64,000 nt of DNA. Origin: Chloroflexota bacterium. GTDB lineage: Bacteria > Chloroflexota > Anaerolineae > Anaerolineales > Villigracilaceae. How positions within the stretch are numbered: position 1 is the stretch's first letter; the number at the start of each line of letters is the position of its first letter. This document shows, piece after piece, positions 1-9,639 of this stretch. The notes beneath the pieces are model-generated. The model worked only from the letters and a program-made list of their open reading frames with translations. It was not told the origin of the DNA and ran no database searches. Position numbers and translations under genes: made by a program. The stretch lies in NCBI GenBank assembly GCA_021414245.1, contig JAIOOU010000004.1, positions 248,001 to 312,000 on the forward strand. The letters run 5' to 3'.

Positions 1-174
1 AAGGGCGAGAAAAATCACCTGTCTCTCGCCGATGCGGATCTGGACTTGAAAGCCTTGTTCAAGGCTCTAAACGATTTTGGCTGTGCCGGACGCATCCTGT
101 GCGAAAGCCCCATTATGGAAGAGGATGCGCTGAATATGAAGAAAGCCTGGATGAAGGTCAGTGGGGAAAAGTAG
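1..174 (+). CDS. C-terminal fragment of a TIM-barrel protein, possibly deoxyribonuclease IV (AP endonuclease family 2)
   Basis: Open frame 1 from window edge to TAG at 172-174: KGEKNHLSLADADLDLKALFKALNDFGCAGRILCESPIMEEDALNMKKAWMKVSGEK; the ESPxxExDALxMK ending resembles Nfo-type proteins. Confidence 0.5.
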   Translation, partial: KGEKNHLSLADADLDLKALFKALNDFGCAGRILCESPIMEEDALNMKKAWMKVSGEK

Positions 175-237
175 TAACTACTTTAGTCGTTTTTTTTACG
201 GCAAAGAGCGATTGAAGTCATTACCACAAAAAATGAG

Positions 238-1031
238 GTGTATGTGAAAAGGTTTTTGCTTTCTTTAATTATTTTGCCGATTTTAATTCTCGCCGCTTGT
301 GCGCCCGCGACAATTAAGCCAAGTGAAACGCCCAGTCCCAGCCCAACTGATGCTCCGACCACCACCCCAAGCGCATCACCAACTCCACTAAAAGCATATT
401 CTGAAGAACAACTTTTTCAGATGGCAGATGATGAGAAGCTTTCTAAAGCACCTCAAATTGAAGATTTAGTAAAAAGCAATGTAAGTACAGTTAGAAACAA
501 TTTGGTTATCTATCGTAATATAACTGGGGACGCTATAAAAGTATATGATCTAACTATAGGAAAGGAACTGACGCTACAAGAAACTGGGATTATTGAGCTT
601 GCATTAAAGGATGGTGGATCATTTGAAATGTTAAGTTTTCAAACTGCAGAAGATTTGATCGTCTACGCGATTAATGATGGGGTTGTTTGGAAAAACGGTA
701 ATGATAGTGATAGAGTGAGTTACTGGAATCAATATTTTTTCAGGAACTTCAATCCGACAGATCAAGAAAAAGATGTATGCGAAACAGTAAATAACATTCT
801 AGGAATATCGGTATTAAGTTTTAGAAATGTAACGTTGCCAAAACAAAAGAATGTAAGTGAAAGGCAGATTTTTTTGGGATACTTTTGACTCCGGTTTACA
901 ACGAAACGATTGTTGAATATAAAACTCTTGAAGATGTGTTAAAAGTAGTGCATTCAAGTATGAGTCTTGGTGCCTTGTACGGCACTTTGAATAATGTTGA
1001 TGGCTCTCTGCTTGTGTTTCCCGCAGAATAA
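238..1031 (+). pseudogene. Putative lipoprotein with an apparent frameshift at a T7 run (~869-875); 0-frame stops at 888, the -1 frame continues to TAA at 1029-1031
   Basis: Signal peptide plus lipobox LAAC, PSPSPTDAPTTTPSASPTP linker; after the T-run another frame reads GILLTPVYNETIVEYKTLEDVLKVVHSSMSLGALYGTLNNVDGSLLVFPAE*. Confidence 0.6.
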
Positions 1032-1070
1032 ACTCTATGTTGAATTCTTGTGGTTTTCTCATGCTAACAA

Positions 1071-1175
1071 ACTAGAAGCTATCTCAAAAATACCCTTGCT
1101 GGGCAAAAGTCCCAAATTTACAAGGGAAATCCGACAGTTTCAGAGACTTTAACCATTTTTGAGATGACTTCTAGT
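1071..1175. mobile_element. MITE-like element, 105 bp, with ~21-bp imperfect terminal inverted repeats (ACTAGAAGctATCTCAAAAAT / ATTTTTGAGATgaCTTCTAGT)
   Basis: Inverted repeat read directly; an inner inverted repeat CCCTTG...CAAGGG is also present; no coding capacity. Confidence 0.6.
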
Positions 1176-1231
1176 GAATAAAAGAAGAACTTTTTATTGT
1201 AACAATCTTTAGCATTCTGAGTTTAGTGAAA

Positions 1232-1798
1232 TTATAGTTTCGCAGGTAGTCCAAAATCTGAGGGGAGTAGTGAATACATATGTGCGTCGTAAATCTCTTT
1301 TCCAATCACCATCCGATTGAGCAGCAGGCCTTCGTAGTGCGCTCCGGTTTTTTCCGCGACGCGCCTGCTGGCTTCATTTCCTGCGGCGATCACGATCTCT
1401 GCGCGGATCAGCTTTATCCGTTCGAAGGCGAATTTTGCAGCCAGTTTCGCCGCCCTTCCGGCGATCCCTTCGCCGCGCCGTGCGGATCGCACCCAGTATC
1501 CCAGGTTGCAAAAATGATAGACGGGATGCATGTGGCTCAGGCTGCATCCGCCCAGAAACTCGCCTGTCTGCGCATCTGTCACCGCAAAGGCATACATCAC
1601 CCCGCCTGACCATTGTGCCCGGGTCAGTGCGATGAAGTTGCGGGCCACCTCGACGGAATAATCCTCGTTGGCCCACACCATCCAGGGCTTGAGCTCGGGC
1701 AGGGACTGCTGCACGGCTCTGTGCAGTTCATTTTCTTCGCCGAATTCGTACGGCCTGAGGGTGATGGTTTCATCGGTCAATTTCAGGAAAGGGAACAT
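1232..1798 (-). CDS. GNAT acetyltransferase, RimJ/RimL type
   Basis: TDETITLRPY...LGYWVRSARRGEGIAGRAAKLAAKFAF...NEASRRVAEKTGAHYEG. Confidence 0.85.
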   Translation of the reverse strand: MFPFLKLTDETITLRPYEFGEENELHRAVQQSLPELKPWMVWANEDYSVEVARNFIALTRAQWSGGVMYAFAVTDAQTGEFLGGCSLSHMHPVYHFCNLGYWVRSARRGEGIAGRAAKLAAKFAFERIKLIRAEIVIAAGNEASRRVAEKTGAHYEGLLLNRMVIGKEIYDAHMYSLLPSDFGLPAKL

Positions 1799-1890
1799 GG
1801 ATGCTCTCTTTTATTTAAATAAAAACAGAGACACGCTTTCACCGAGGTTGCCTCTGTGCCTGCGGATCCCTGTCATTGGGTGCGAATGGA

Positions 1891-2550
1891 TTACAGGGAA
1901 ATGTATTCTCTTAAGCTGTGCTGCACGGCATACGCAGCGGCTTCCGCGCGATTGTTCACGCTGAGTTTCGAAAGAATGCTCGAAACATAATTGCGGACCG
2001 TGCCTTCGCCGAGGAACAGGCTCTTTGCAATCTCGCGGTTGGTCTTGCCCTCCGAGACCAGCAGCAGCACATGCTTTTCCTGCTGACTCAAATGCGAGAA
2101 GGCGGAGGCTTCCTCTTCCTTTACCGCGCGGCGCACTTCCTGGAAAACGCGCTGGGTGACTGCAGGATCAAGCAGGGCCTCGCCCCGCCCGACGGACTCA
2201 ATGGCCTTTACCAGGTCCTCGCTGCCGATCTGTTTAAGGATGTACCCTGAAGCGCCGGCGCGAATGGCGGAAAATAACATCTCATCCTCGGCATACGAGG
2301 TCAGCATGATGACTTTTGTATTGGGAAACTGGTTGACGATTTGTTCGCAGGCCTCGATTCCGGAGGTGCCGGGCAGGCGAATATCCATCACAACCACATC
2401 CGGCTTGTGCGAGGCCACCTGTTCAAGGGCTTCGCGGGCCGAACCCGCTTCCCCTACAACATCGAATTGGGGGTGTTGCTCAAGTAGGGATTTTAAGCCG
2501 AGGCGCACAACTTCGTGATCGTCTACCAGAATAATTCGTTGTTTTTTCAT
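1891..2550 (-). CDS. NarL/DevR-type response regulator (receiver plus LuxR HTH)
   Basis: [66 protein letters not shown]. Confidence 0.93.
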   Translation of the reverse strand: MKKQRIILVDDHEVVRLGLKSLLEQHPQFDVVGEAGSAREALEQVASHKPDVVVMDIRLPGTSGIEACEQIVNQFPNTKVIMLTSYAEDEMLFSAIRAGASGYILKQIGSEDLVKAIESVGRGEALLDPAVTQRVFQEVRRAVKEEEASAFSHLSQQEKHVLLLVSEGKTNREIAKSLFLGEGTVRNYVSSILSKLSVNNRAEAAAYAVQHSLREYISL

Positions 2551-2600
2551 GCCCTTATTTTACCTCGAAATATGTATAAAACGGGCAAAAATCCCCGGTT

Positions 2601-3062
2601 TTAGGCCTTTTTCAAGGCCAGTAAATGTTCCTCAATATGAGCCAGACTCCGCTCCACCCACAACTGTAAAGTCAGGTCTCCGCCGATCGTTTCGTGCCGG
2701 CTCGGACGGGACCAGGCCGGCCGTGGCAGTTCACGCAAGGTTTTGCACAATTCCGTGCAGTTTTTGGAGAGTTCGTCCAAAATTTTCGCGACCGGCTCGT
2801 TTTTGTCGTAATGAGCCGCCATCCACTCGTCCGCATCAAAACTGCTGAACTCCGGATTCTCCTCATGCAGGGTGCGCTGAATTCGCATTCCATAGACCAG
2901 CTTGTCCACATCCCGGGTGTGTGCCGCGATCTGGTGTACGGTCCACGTTCCGGCAGGAAGCTCATGGGGGTCTTGAATTTCCCTGCAAGCGGCGATAAAT
3001 TCCTCAGTAGCCGTCTCCAGCCTCTCGACCAATTTGACACGGTATTCAAGCAATTCCTTCAT
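2601..3062 (-). CDS. DinB-like (DinB_2) family protein
   Basis: Four-helix-like sequence with WTVHQIAAHTRDVDKLVYG and SLAHIEEHL. Confidence 0.7.
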   Translation of the reverse strand: MKELLEYRVKLVERLETATEEFIAACREIQDPHELPAGTWTVHQIAAHTRDVDKLVYGMRIQRTLHEENPEFSSFDADEWMAAHYDKNEPVAKILDELSKNCTELCKTLRELPRPAWSRPSRHETIGGDLTLQLWVERSLAHIEEHLLALKKA

Positions 3063-3688
3063 TTTGATTTCTCCAGGATCGACATGACTTCCTTGACGAC
3101 CTCCGCTGAATTCTGCACGGCATATACCCGGACCCCGTGCGGACTTAATTCCCGATCAGCCTGACGGGATAACTCTGCCAGGCCGGCTTTGGCGGCCAGA
3201 TAAGCCCCCGCATCCCTCCCGGACCCGGCGTCTGCTCCGCTCACGATATTGAGGATCGTCCCGTGACCATTTTCCCGCATTACCCGCCCCACGGACTGGA
3301 TCATCAAAAAAGCGCCGGTCAGATTGACATCCAGGGTGCGGTGCCAATCCCATTCATCCATGTTGAGCAGCGGGGCATGCGGCTCAACCGCTGCATGATA
3401 GACCAGGATATCCACCCGGCCCAATTCATCTTCCACGCCTTTTACAAGATACTGTACACCCACTTTTTTTGCGATATCCTCAATATAAGCCCTGGCTCTG
3501 CCGCCGGAGGTCGTGATCCCGGCCACCACTTCCTCCACATTGTTTGGAGAAATGTCATTGGCTGCGACAATGGCTCCGCGGTCTGCAAAGGCCAGCGCAA
3601 GCGCCCGGCCCGCCCCCTTGCCTGCGCCAGTGATCAATATAACCTTGTCCTTTAAATTCATTATTTTCACCTGAAGGGTTACTGACAA
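3059..3688 (-). CDS. Short-chain dehydrogenase/reductase; start probably internal at MNLKDKVILITGAGKGAG
   Basis: TGAGKGAGRALA (TGxxxGxG), NILVYHAAVEP-like region, Y-x-x-x-K (AYLAAKAG). Confidence 0.85.
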   Translation of the reverse strand: MSVTLQVKIMNLKDKVILITGAGKGAGRALALAFADRGAIVAANDISPNNVEEVVAGITTSGGRARAYIEDIAKKVGVQYLVKGVEDELGRVDILVYHAAVEPHAPLLNMDEWDWHRTLDVNLTGAFLMIQSVGRVMRENGHGTILNIVSGADAGSGRDAGAYLAAKAGLAELSRQADRELSPHGVRVYAVQNSAEVVKEVMSILEKSK

Positions 3689-4404
3689 AATGGAATGGTA
3701 TCAGAGTTCTCGTTGGCGTTCAAAGGCAGCCCAAAATAGGGCGAGGGATCATAGGTATTTTGAATCTCCAGCTCGTTTTTGAAGTTTCCGGTGCCGTCGT
3801 CCTTCACGACTGAAACATGCAGGTGGACTCCAACCGGGTTGTTTGGGTCGCCCGAGTAATTTCCCTGATAGCCAAGCAGGGTTCCGGCTTCCACATACAG
3901 CTCCCGTGTGCCTTTTGGAAAGTCGGGCGAGACAAAGGAATTGCCCTGCGGGTCGGCCATGTGGGTATAGTACACCCAAATCTGCCGGCCCGGCTGCAGG
4001 GGGTCATCCGGCACACGGATGATGACCGTGGACGTCCAGTCCGATTGCCGGGTGAGATAGCCCGGGTAGGCGGCAGTGACCGGGGTGAGACCGGCCTCCG
4101 TCCCGGCGAAAATATCGATTCCGGCATGGCGGTGACCGGGTTGGAATGAATCGTCCCAGATAAACCCGATCAATCCATCGGTTGGAAAAATGAATGGGGC
4201 ATTTTCACAGCGCGTGCCGGCTGTCATTCTGAATTCAGCAAGAGAGGACTGGTCATGGAACCAGGCATATATTTTCTCAGTCCTTGGCGACGAAGGTCGC
4301 CTGAGCCGGAAATAATAAATATAGGCTCCGGCAGTCGCGACGGCCACAAGCAGGGCAAGAGTGAGGAATTTTTTATGCATGGGATAATTATACTTGTCTG
4401 ACAT
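3679..4404 (-). CDS. M23-family (LytM-like) peptidase, secreted
   Basis: N-terminal TM; HAGIDIFAGTEAGLTPVTAAYPG...GVHLHVSVV. Confidence 0.8.
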   Translation of the reverse strand: MSDKYNYPMHKKFLTLALLVAVATAGAYIYYFRLRRPSSPRTEKIYAWFHDQSSLAEFRMTAGTRCENAPFIFPTDGLIGFIWDDSFQPGHRHAGIDIFAGTEAGLTPVTAAYPGYLTRQSDWTSTVIIRVPDDPLQPGRQIWVYYTHMADPQGNSFVSPDFPKGTRELYVEAGTLLGYQGNYSGDPNNPVGVHLHVSVVKDDGTGNFKNELEIQNTYDPSPYFGLPLNANENSDTIPFCQ

Positions 4405-4438
4405 CTACCTGGATGAACGTGGGAATTCAAAAACCCTC

Positions 4439-4467
4439 TTGTGTTTTGTTTGGAATTATTGTATTCT
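4439..4467 (+). promoter_or_regulatory. Candidate promoter TTGTGT-N17-TATTCT upstream of the GEMM riboswitch
   Basis: Spacing and hexamers read directly; imperfect match. Confidence 0.4.
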
Positions 4468-4486
4468 TAATCAGGTTTTCCGAAAA

Positions 4487-4574
4487 CTCGATAATGGCAA
4501 ACCCATCGTGAGGTGGGGGCGCAAAGTCATGGGTCTGTGCATGCCCTCGCATCAGATCGCCAGGCTGCCGAAGG
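4487..4574 (+). ncRNA. Cyclic-di-GMP-I (GEMM-I) riboswitch aptamer
   Basis: AATGGCAAACCCATCGTGAGGTGGGGGCGCAAAGTCATGGGTCTG...CAGATCGCCAGGCTGCCGAAG: P2 CCCATC-(GTGA, GNRA)-GGTGGG, the CGCAAAG motif, GGGTCTG/CAGATCGCC stem and terminal GGCTGCCGAAG all fit GEMM-I. Confidence 0.9.
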
Positions 4575-4597
4575 TGATTTTACCTCGGCAGTTTTTT
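4565..4597 (+). terminator. Intrinsic terminator overlapping the aptamer 3' strand (expression platform)
   Basis: CTGCCGAAGGT-GATTTT-ACCTCGGCAG followed by TTTTTT. Confidence 0.85.
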
Positions 4598-4700
4598 GTT
4601 TAACTGCCAGGCGAGGAGGTGTCAGGACGGATTACAACATCATCGTTGCACGTACCGGTTTGCAAGCTAGATCATCCAATTACTGTGAGGAGAATGATTT

Positions 4701-6986
4701 ATGAAAGCAAAATGGTTTGGTTCGATTTTGATCGTGATAATGTTTGTGATGAGTTTTGTGCCGGCGGCTGCCGCGGCACCGGCTTTCGATGGCGGCGATG
4801 AAAATATTGGTGCAAATACCGATACCCCGTCTTTCCCGCAGGGCGATGAACAATCTGCTGCCCGATCCATTGGGTTTGAAGCCAAGATAAACGGCAAGAC
4901 CAGCGGAAACACTCATCAAGTGGCCAAGGGTCAGTACGTTGAATTGGCTCGTCAAGGCGAAGACAAAATCTGGACCATCATCGGTGAATTTAGCAATACG
5001 ATTCACCCCGCCTACGGCGGCACAGCAGGACCTTTGCACAATCAACTGCCTATGCCAAATCGCGCCGTGGATAATACTTCGATCTGGTCCCCTGATTTCA
5101 GCAAGGCCTATTATGAAAACCTGTTATTTTCAGAAGCACCGGGTGCCGTATCGATGCGTAACTTCTACATTGAGCAGTCATCCAACCGCTATACCGTGAA
5201 CGGCGAAGTTACCGATTGGGTAACAGTTCCTTATAATGAGGCCCGCTACGGTTCCAACTATTGCGGTGGCATTGTCTGTGCCACGACCTGGCGTTTCGTA
5301 AATGATTCAGCTGATGTATGGTACGCAAATCAGATCGCGGCAGGCAAGACTGCTGCCCAAATCGATGCCTACCTGGCTCAATTTGATGTGTGGGATCGTT
5401 ATGACATTGACGGTGACGGGAATTTCAATGAGCCAGATGGCTACATTGATCATTTTCAAGCTGTTCATGCAGGTGAAGGCGAGGAAACAGGTGGCGGCGC
5501 GCAAGGCACGGATGCCATTTGGAGCCATCGTTGGTATGCCTGGTATACCGCAGCTGGTCCTGATGGCGCCGGCCCGAGCAATTTTGGCGGCACACGTATC
5601 GGTAATTCCAGCTACTGGATCGGTGATTACACCGTTGAGCCTGAGAACGGTGGTGTAGGTGTCTTCTCGCATGAGTTCGGTCACGACCTCGGTTTGCCCG
5701 ATCTGTATGATACCTCCGGTAACACAGGCGGTGCTGAGAACTCAACTGGATTCTGGACGCTATATTCACAGGGTTCTTATGGCAGCACCGGCCTTCCTGC
5801 AGATGGTATCGGTTCCAAGCCGATTCCCATGAGCGCTTATGAGAAGATTTTCCTTGGTTGGTCAAATTATGAGGTTGTTGGATTTGGTCAGCAGGCTTCT
5901 CTTAAACTTGGTCCTGCCAACTACAATACCAAACAGGCGCAACAACTTGTTGTGTTACTGCCAGACAAGCAGCTTGATACCTTCATTGGCGACCCATATG
6001 CGGGTGGTTACTTCTACCATTCCGGCTCCGGCAATGATCTCGACAATAAGATGACACGCAGTGTGACCTTGCCGGCCGGTTCAGTCGCATTCTCGGCCAA
6101 GGTGAGATATGACATAGAACTTGACTGGGATTATGCCTACCTGACCATCAATGGAACTCCGGTAGCGACAAATCTTTCTAGCGCTACCAACCCGAATAGT
6201 CAAAACTTTGGCGAGGGTATCACCGGCTCCTCTGGCGGTGCGTGGGTCGATCTAACCGCTGACCTTTCAGCTTATGCCGGTCAAACTGTTGACCTCGGTT
6301 TCCGCTATTGGACTGATGGCGCGGTTGCCGAAGCCGGCTTCGGCGTGGATGAGATTTCAATCACCGGCCTGCCAACGGATGACGGAGAGACAGAGCCGGG
6401 TTGGGCCTATGCCGGTTTCAGCCGCACCACCGGCACGGTGACACAGTCTTTCTTCAATGCATACTTTGCTGAATTTCGCACATACCTGGGCTATGATAAC
6501 GGTCTGCTCACCGGCCCTTACAATTTTGGCTTCCTCAATACCAAGCCCGACTGGGTTGAGCACTTCCCATATCAAGATGGGCTGCTGGTCTGGTATTACG
6601 ACACTTCCTTCGCTGATAATAATGTCGGCGACAATTGTCTCAGCGGCCGCTGCGGCGGTTTGTTCCTGCCGGTTGATGCACATCCTGATTTGTTGATGCG
6701 CCCCAATGGCACGGTCTGGCGCCCACGGGTTCAAGCATACGATTCGACCTTCGGCTTGGATAAGACAGATAGGATCTTCCTGAGCATCAATGGTGTTGGT
6801 CAGTGGTATGGTGGCTTGCCAGCCAACAAGGTCTTTGATGACACTCAAAGCTATTGGGTTGCCCCGAACCCCGCCATTGGCAACTTTGGTTGGGCTAGTG
6901 TCCCCTTGCCCGGCACCGGAACCACGATCCGTGTGGTAAGTGTTTCGGCGCAGGGCACATTTATGCAGGTGCAAGTCAACAAGTAA
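4701..6986 (+). CDS. Secreted M6-family (immune inhibitor A-like) metalloprotease
   Basis: Signal peptide; VFSHEFGHDLGLPDLYD (HEXXHxxGxxD) active site; start ATG 4701. Confidence 0.9.
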   Translation: MKAKWFGSILIVIMFVMSFVPAAAAAPAFDGGDENIGANTDTPSFPQGDEQSAARSIGFEAKINGKTSGNTHQVAKGQYVELARQGEDKIWTIIGEFSNTIHPAYGGTAGPLHNQLPMPNRAVDNTSIWSPDFSKAYYENLLFSEAPGAVSMRNFYIEQSSNRYTVNGEVTDWVTVPYNEARYGSNYCGGIVCATTWRFVNDSADVWYANQIAAGKTAAQIDAYLAQFDVWDRYDIDGDGNFNEPDGYIDHFQAVHAGEGEETGGGAQGTDAIWSHRWYAWYTAAGPDGAGPSNFGGTRIGNSSYWIGDYTVEPENGGVGVFSHEFGHDLGLPDLYDTSGNTGGAENSTGFWTLYSQGSYGSTGLPADGIGSKPIPMSAYEKIFLGWSNYEVVGFGQQASLKLGPANYNTKQAQQLVVLLPDKQLDTFIGDPYAGGYFYHSGSGNDLDNKMTRSVTLPAGSVAFSAKVRYDIELDWDYAYLTINGTPVATNLSSATNPNSQNFGEGITGSSGGAWVDLTADLSAYAGQTVDLGFRYWTDGAVAEAGFGVDEISITGLPTDDGETEPGWAYAGFSRTTGTVTQSFFNAYFAEFRTYLGYDNGLLTGPYNFGFLNTKPDWVEHFPYQDGLLVWYYDTSFADNNVGDNCLSGRCGGLFLPVDAHPDLLMRPNGTVWRPRVQAYDSTFGLDKTDRIFLSINGVGQWYGGLPANKVFDDTQSYWVAPNPAIGNFGWASVPLPGTGTTIRVVSVSAQGTFMQVQVNK

Positions 6987-7017
6987 CTTAATAAATCCCT
7001 GTTTTACCCTGTAGAAA

Positions 7018-7050
7018 GAGAGCCCGCCATCAAGGCGGGCTCTCCCTTTT
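7018..7050 (+). terminator. Intrinsic terminator after the M6 protease gene
   Basis: GAGAGCCCGCC-atcaa-GGCGGGCTCTC then CCTTTT. Confidence 0.85.
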
Positions 7051-7054
7051 ATGA

Positions 7055-7501
7055 TTATGGAGGCAGGAAGATTTCATGAGGAGGACGTATATCGCACAAG
7101 ACAACCCGCTCCGAATCATCTGTGTGATAGGAAAATGTCTGTCCCATTGTCTCCAGTAATATTTGAAAACCCGGCGTGACCACTTGAGCATATACAATTC
7201 CTTCTTGCGGGCACCCCAAACTGGTATCTGGCCAGGCCATGGCTACCATCTCAGCAAGATGGATTTTATTTTCGCTAATCTTTAATTTTCCAGCCAGGGA
7301 AAGTTTGGCAAGTTGTATCATTTTTTGAGCCTGCAGATCCGGATTTATGACAGGATCATACATTTCATCACCTTCGTTGTTTTCAGCGGGCAGTGAAGTG
7401 GATATCGGGAAAGTTGGGCTTGCTCCGGCAAATGCATCAGGCTGGCAGCCGGTGATGAAAAGAAGGCAAGGTAAAACAAGAAAGCCGGATATATTTCTCA
7501 T
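7055..7501 (-). CDS. Small putative lipoprotein
   Basis: Signal peptide with LFITGC lipobox; AWPDTSLGCPQEGIVYAQVVTPGFQILLE...YHTDD motif. Confidence 0.75.
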   Translation of the reverse strand: MRNISGFLVLPCLLFITGCQPDAFAGASPTFPISTSLPAENNEGDEMYDPVINPDLQAQKMIQLAKLSLAGKLKISENKIHLAEMVAMAWPDTSLGCPQEGIVYAQVVTPGFQILLETMGQTFSYHTDDSERVVLCDIRPPHEIFLPP

Positions 7502-7653
7502 GCTGTCAACTCCTGTTGATAAGTATAAGACGTTTGACGCCCATGAAAAGTTCGATTTTTCTAACAGTCTTTCAATCTTTCGCAGATATTTTTCTTATAT
7601 GCCCCAGTTAAGATAGTAAAAATGAAAAATCAATATCAAGGAGAAAATAGAAA

Positions 7654-8037
7654 ATGACCCTCTATGTCCAACCCTATCAACTTCGCCGCATGACCCGCCG
7701 CTGGAATGAACAACCCCGGGAGCAGACATTGCGCGTAAATATCCGTGAGCACGAGGATGCCTATGAGCTTAAGGCCCTGGTGCCCGGTCTGCAGGCCGAG
7801 GACTTGAACATTCAAGTCCTGGAAAATGTGGTCAGCATTGAAGGTGAGTACCGGTCCGAAGATTCGGAATTCCTGTTGAACGAGCTTCCGGGCGGCTCCT
7901 TCAGCCGCACCCTGCGCATGCCAGTGGGCTTGCAGGCGGACAAGGTCGAAGCGAAGATCGTCGACGGGGTGCTTACCCTGACTCTGCCCAAGGCTGAGTC
8001 AGCCCGGCCGAAGAAGATCAAGATCGCCGTTCATTAA
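7654..8037 (+). CDS. Small heat shock protein, Hsp20/alpha-crystallin family
   Basis: VNIREHEDAYELKALVPGLQAEDLNIQVLENVVSIEGEY...FSRTLRMPVGLQADKVEAKIVDGVLTLTLPKAE. Confidence 0.93.
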   Translation: MTLYVQPYQLRRMTRRWNEQPREQTLRVNIREHEDAYELKALVPGLQAEDLNIQVLENVVSIEGEYRSEDSEFLLNELPGGSFSRTLRMPVGLQADKVEAKIVDGVLTLTLPKAESARPKKIKIAVH

Positions 8038-8049
8038 GAGGCGGTTTAT

Positions 8050-8090
8050 ATCAAAAAGAGGAGCGCCTGTAAAACGTTCCTCTTTTTGAT
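8050..8090 (+). terminator. Strong hairpin terminator, potentially bidirectional
   Basis: ATCAAAAAGAGGA ... TCCTCTTTTTGAT 13-bp perfect stem. Confidence 0.85.
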
Positions 8091-8190
8091 TCGATGGCAG
8101 GTACCGGTGGGATGTGGTATCTTTTATCCAGCCTGCCTTTGTGAGAGGAGGCAGTATAATTCCGCCATTCTTAATTTTTGGAGTAGTCCC

Positions 8191-9207
8191 TTGCGAGCCA
8201 AACATATCCTTTTCGCGGTGTTGACCATCGCTATATTAAGTGCCTGTGGCAAATCGGCCCCTGAGGTCTCCGGCCCCACCGTGTTGCCGACCAATACGCC
8301 GCCACCCACTCCAACGATTATTCCGACATTGTCCACTCCGCTGGCGATCCTTGTCATCCCCGCAGATATGGACAAGGAAAGTTCTGATCTATATCAAAAG
8401 ACGGTCTATGACCTTGCCCAGCAATCTGGTTTTCGCTCCCAGGTGCGCAATTCATTGACCCCGGCTGATCTGGCCGATCCGACCTTGAAAGTGGTAATTG
8501 CCCTGCCTCCAGATCCCGGAATTGCGGCCCTCGCCCCAACGGCTCCGGGTGTGCAGTTTTTGACCGTGAATATTCCCGATATTACCGCTGGGGGGAATGT
8601 AAGCGTTCTGGCTGGAGACAGTCAGGTCGAGCTTCCGGCTTTCCTGGCTGGATATACTGCTGCCATGATCACGGAGGAATATCATATCGGCATGGTCATT
8701 CCACAGGGCGATGCAGATGCAAACCGCGCCTATGCCGCTTTTGTTAATGGCCGGACCTATTATTGCGGTTTGTGCCGGACTTTTTATTTTACACAAACCA
8801 CGTATCCCACTTTTGTGGAAATCCCCGCCAGTGAAGATCCCAAAAATTATGGCGGTTATGCCAATTTGTTGATCAACGACCGTGATGTCGACACCCTTTA
8901 TATTTATCCCAGCCTGGCCAATGATGACCTGCTCTCCTATATCGGAACTCAGGGCGTGTTATTGATCGGGACCGCCATGCCGGTTCCGCGCCCGGGCGGC
9001 TGGGTGATGACCATTCGCCCGGATACGATCAAGGCCATTCAGACTGCCTGGCCGAATTTAATTGCCGGTCAGGGCGGAGTCAACGTTCAATCCCCGCTCG
9101 GAATTGCTGACGTGGACTCTACGTTGCTCACCCCCGGAAAGCTTCGGCTTGTCCAGGAAACCCTGGATGGGCTGCTGGCCGGGCGAATCCTGCCTTCCAG
9201 TCCATAA
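8191..9207 (+). CDS. Lipoprotein with periplasmic-binding/BMP-like fold (tentative)
   Basis: TTG start with upstream GGAG; lipobox AILSACG; PTNTPPPTPTIIPT linker; IGMVIPQGDADANRAYAAFVNG. Confidence 0.65.
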   Translation: MRAKHILFAVLTIAILSACGKSAPEVSGPTVLPTNTPPPTPTIIPTLSTPLAILVIPADMDKESSDLYQKTVYDLAQQSGFRSQVRNSLTPADLADPTLKVVIALPPDPGIAALAPTAPGVQFLTVNIPDITAGGNVSVLAGDSQVELPAFLAGYTAAMITEEYHIGMVIPQGDADANRAYAAFVNGRTYYCGLCRTFYFTQTTYPTFVEIPASEDPKNYGGYANLLINDRDVDTLYIYPSLANDDLLSYIGTQGVLLIGTAMPVPRPGGWVMTIRPDTIKAIQTAWPNLIAGQGGVNVQSPLGIADVDSTLLTPGKLRLVQETLDGLLAGRILPSSP

Positions 9208-9243
9208 ATAAAAGGACGAGCCAAAAGCTCGTCCTTTTATTTA
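9208..9243. terminator. Intrinsic terminator between convergent genes
   Basis: ATAAAAGGACGAGC-caaaa-GCTCGTCCTTTTAT. Confidence 0.85.
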
Positions 9244-9639
9244 TCAAGCGTAGACTTTCGCGCGTGCTGTCATGCAATCCTGCCGGACCAGCCAGGCCAT
9301 GGACTTAATTAACAATGCCATGGGGCTGATGGGGGTTACAAGATGTTCATCCACACCCGCATGGTAATACTCGTCGAAAATTTCTCCATCCTGTTCCCTT
9401 GGGGCAAGAAGTACCAGAGTCCCTGATGTGGTGGAGCGAAGTTTTTGACAGAGACGGATTCGTTCCTGTTTTGGCAGATCCAGGTCAAGGACGATCAGCG
9501 CCGGGGAGAGCAATTGCGCCGATTGCAGGGCGTCCCGCCCGGATGTTTCGCTCATGACCAGACAGTTCTTTTGCTGGCACAGGGTTTCCCAGACTGCGAT
9601 CATCTCCTCATCCCGTGAGATGATCAAAACGCTGTTCAT
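9244..9639 (-). CDS. Response-regulator receiver-like protein (stand-alone); start re-assigned to ATG at 9639
   Basis: MNSVLIISRDEEMIAVWETLCQQ...PALIVLDLDLPKQERIRLCQKL...GVDEHLVTPISP. Confidence 0.7.
   Translation of the reverse strand: MNSVLIISRDEEMIAVWETLCQQKNCLVMSETSGRDALQSAQLLSPALIVLDLDLPKQERIRLCQKLRSTTSGTLVLLAPREQDGEIFDEYYHAGVDEHLVTPISPMALLIKSMAWLVRQDCMTARAKVYA

Noticed and set aside
814-1062. 82-aa minus-strand ORF
   Set aside because: Overlaps the frameshifted lipoprotein tail, which reads better on the plus strand; no motif.
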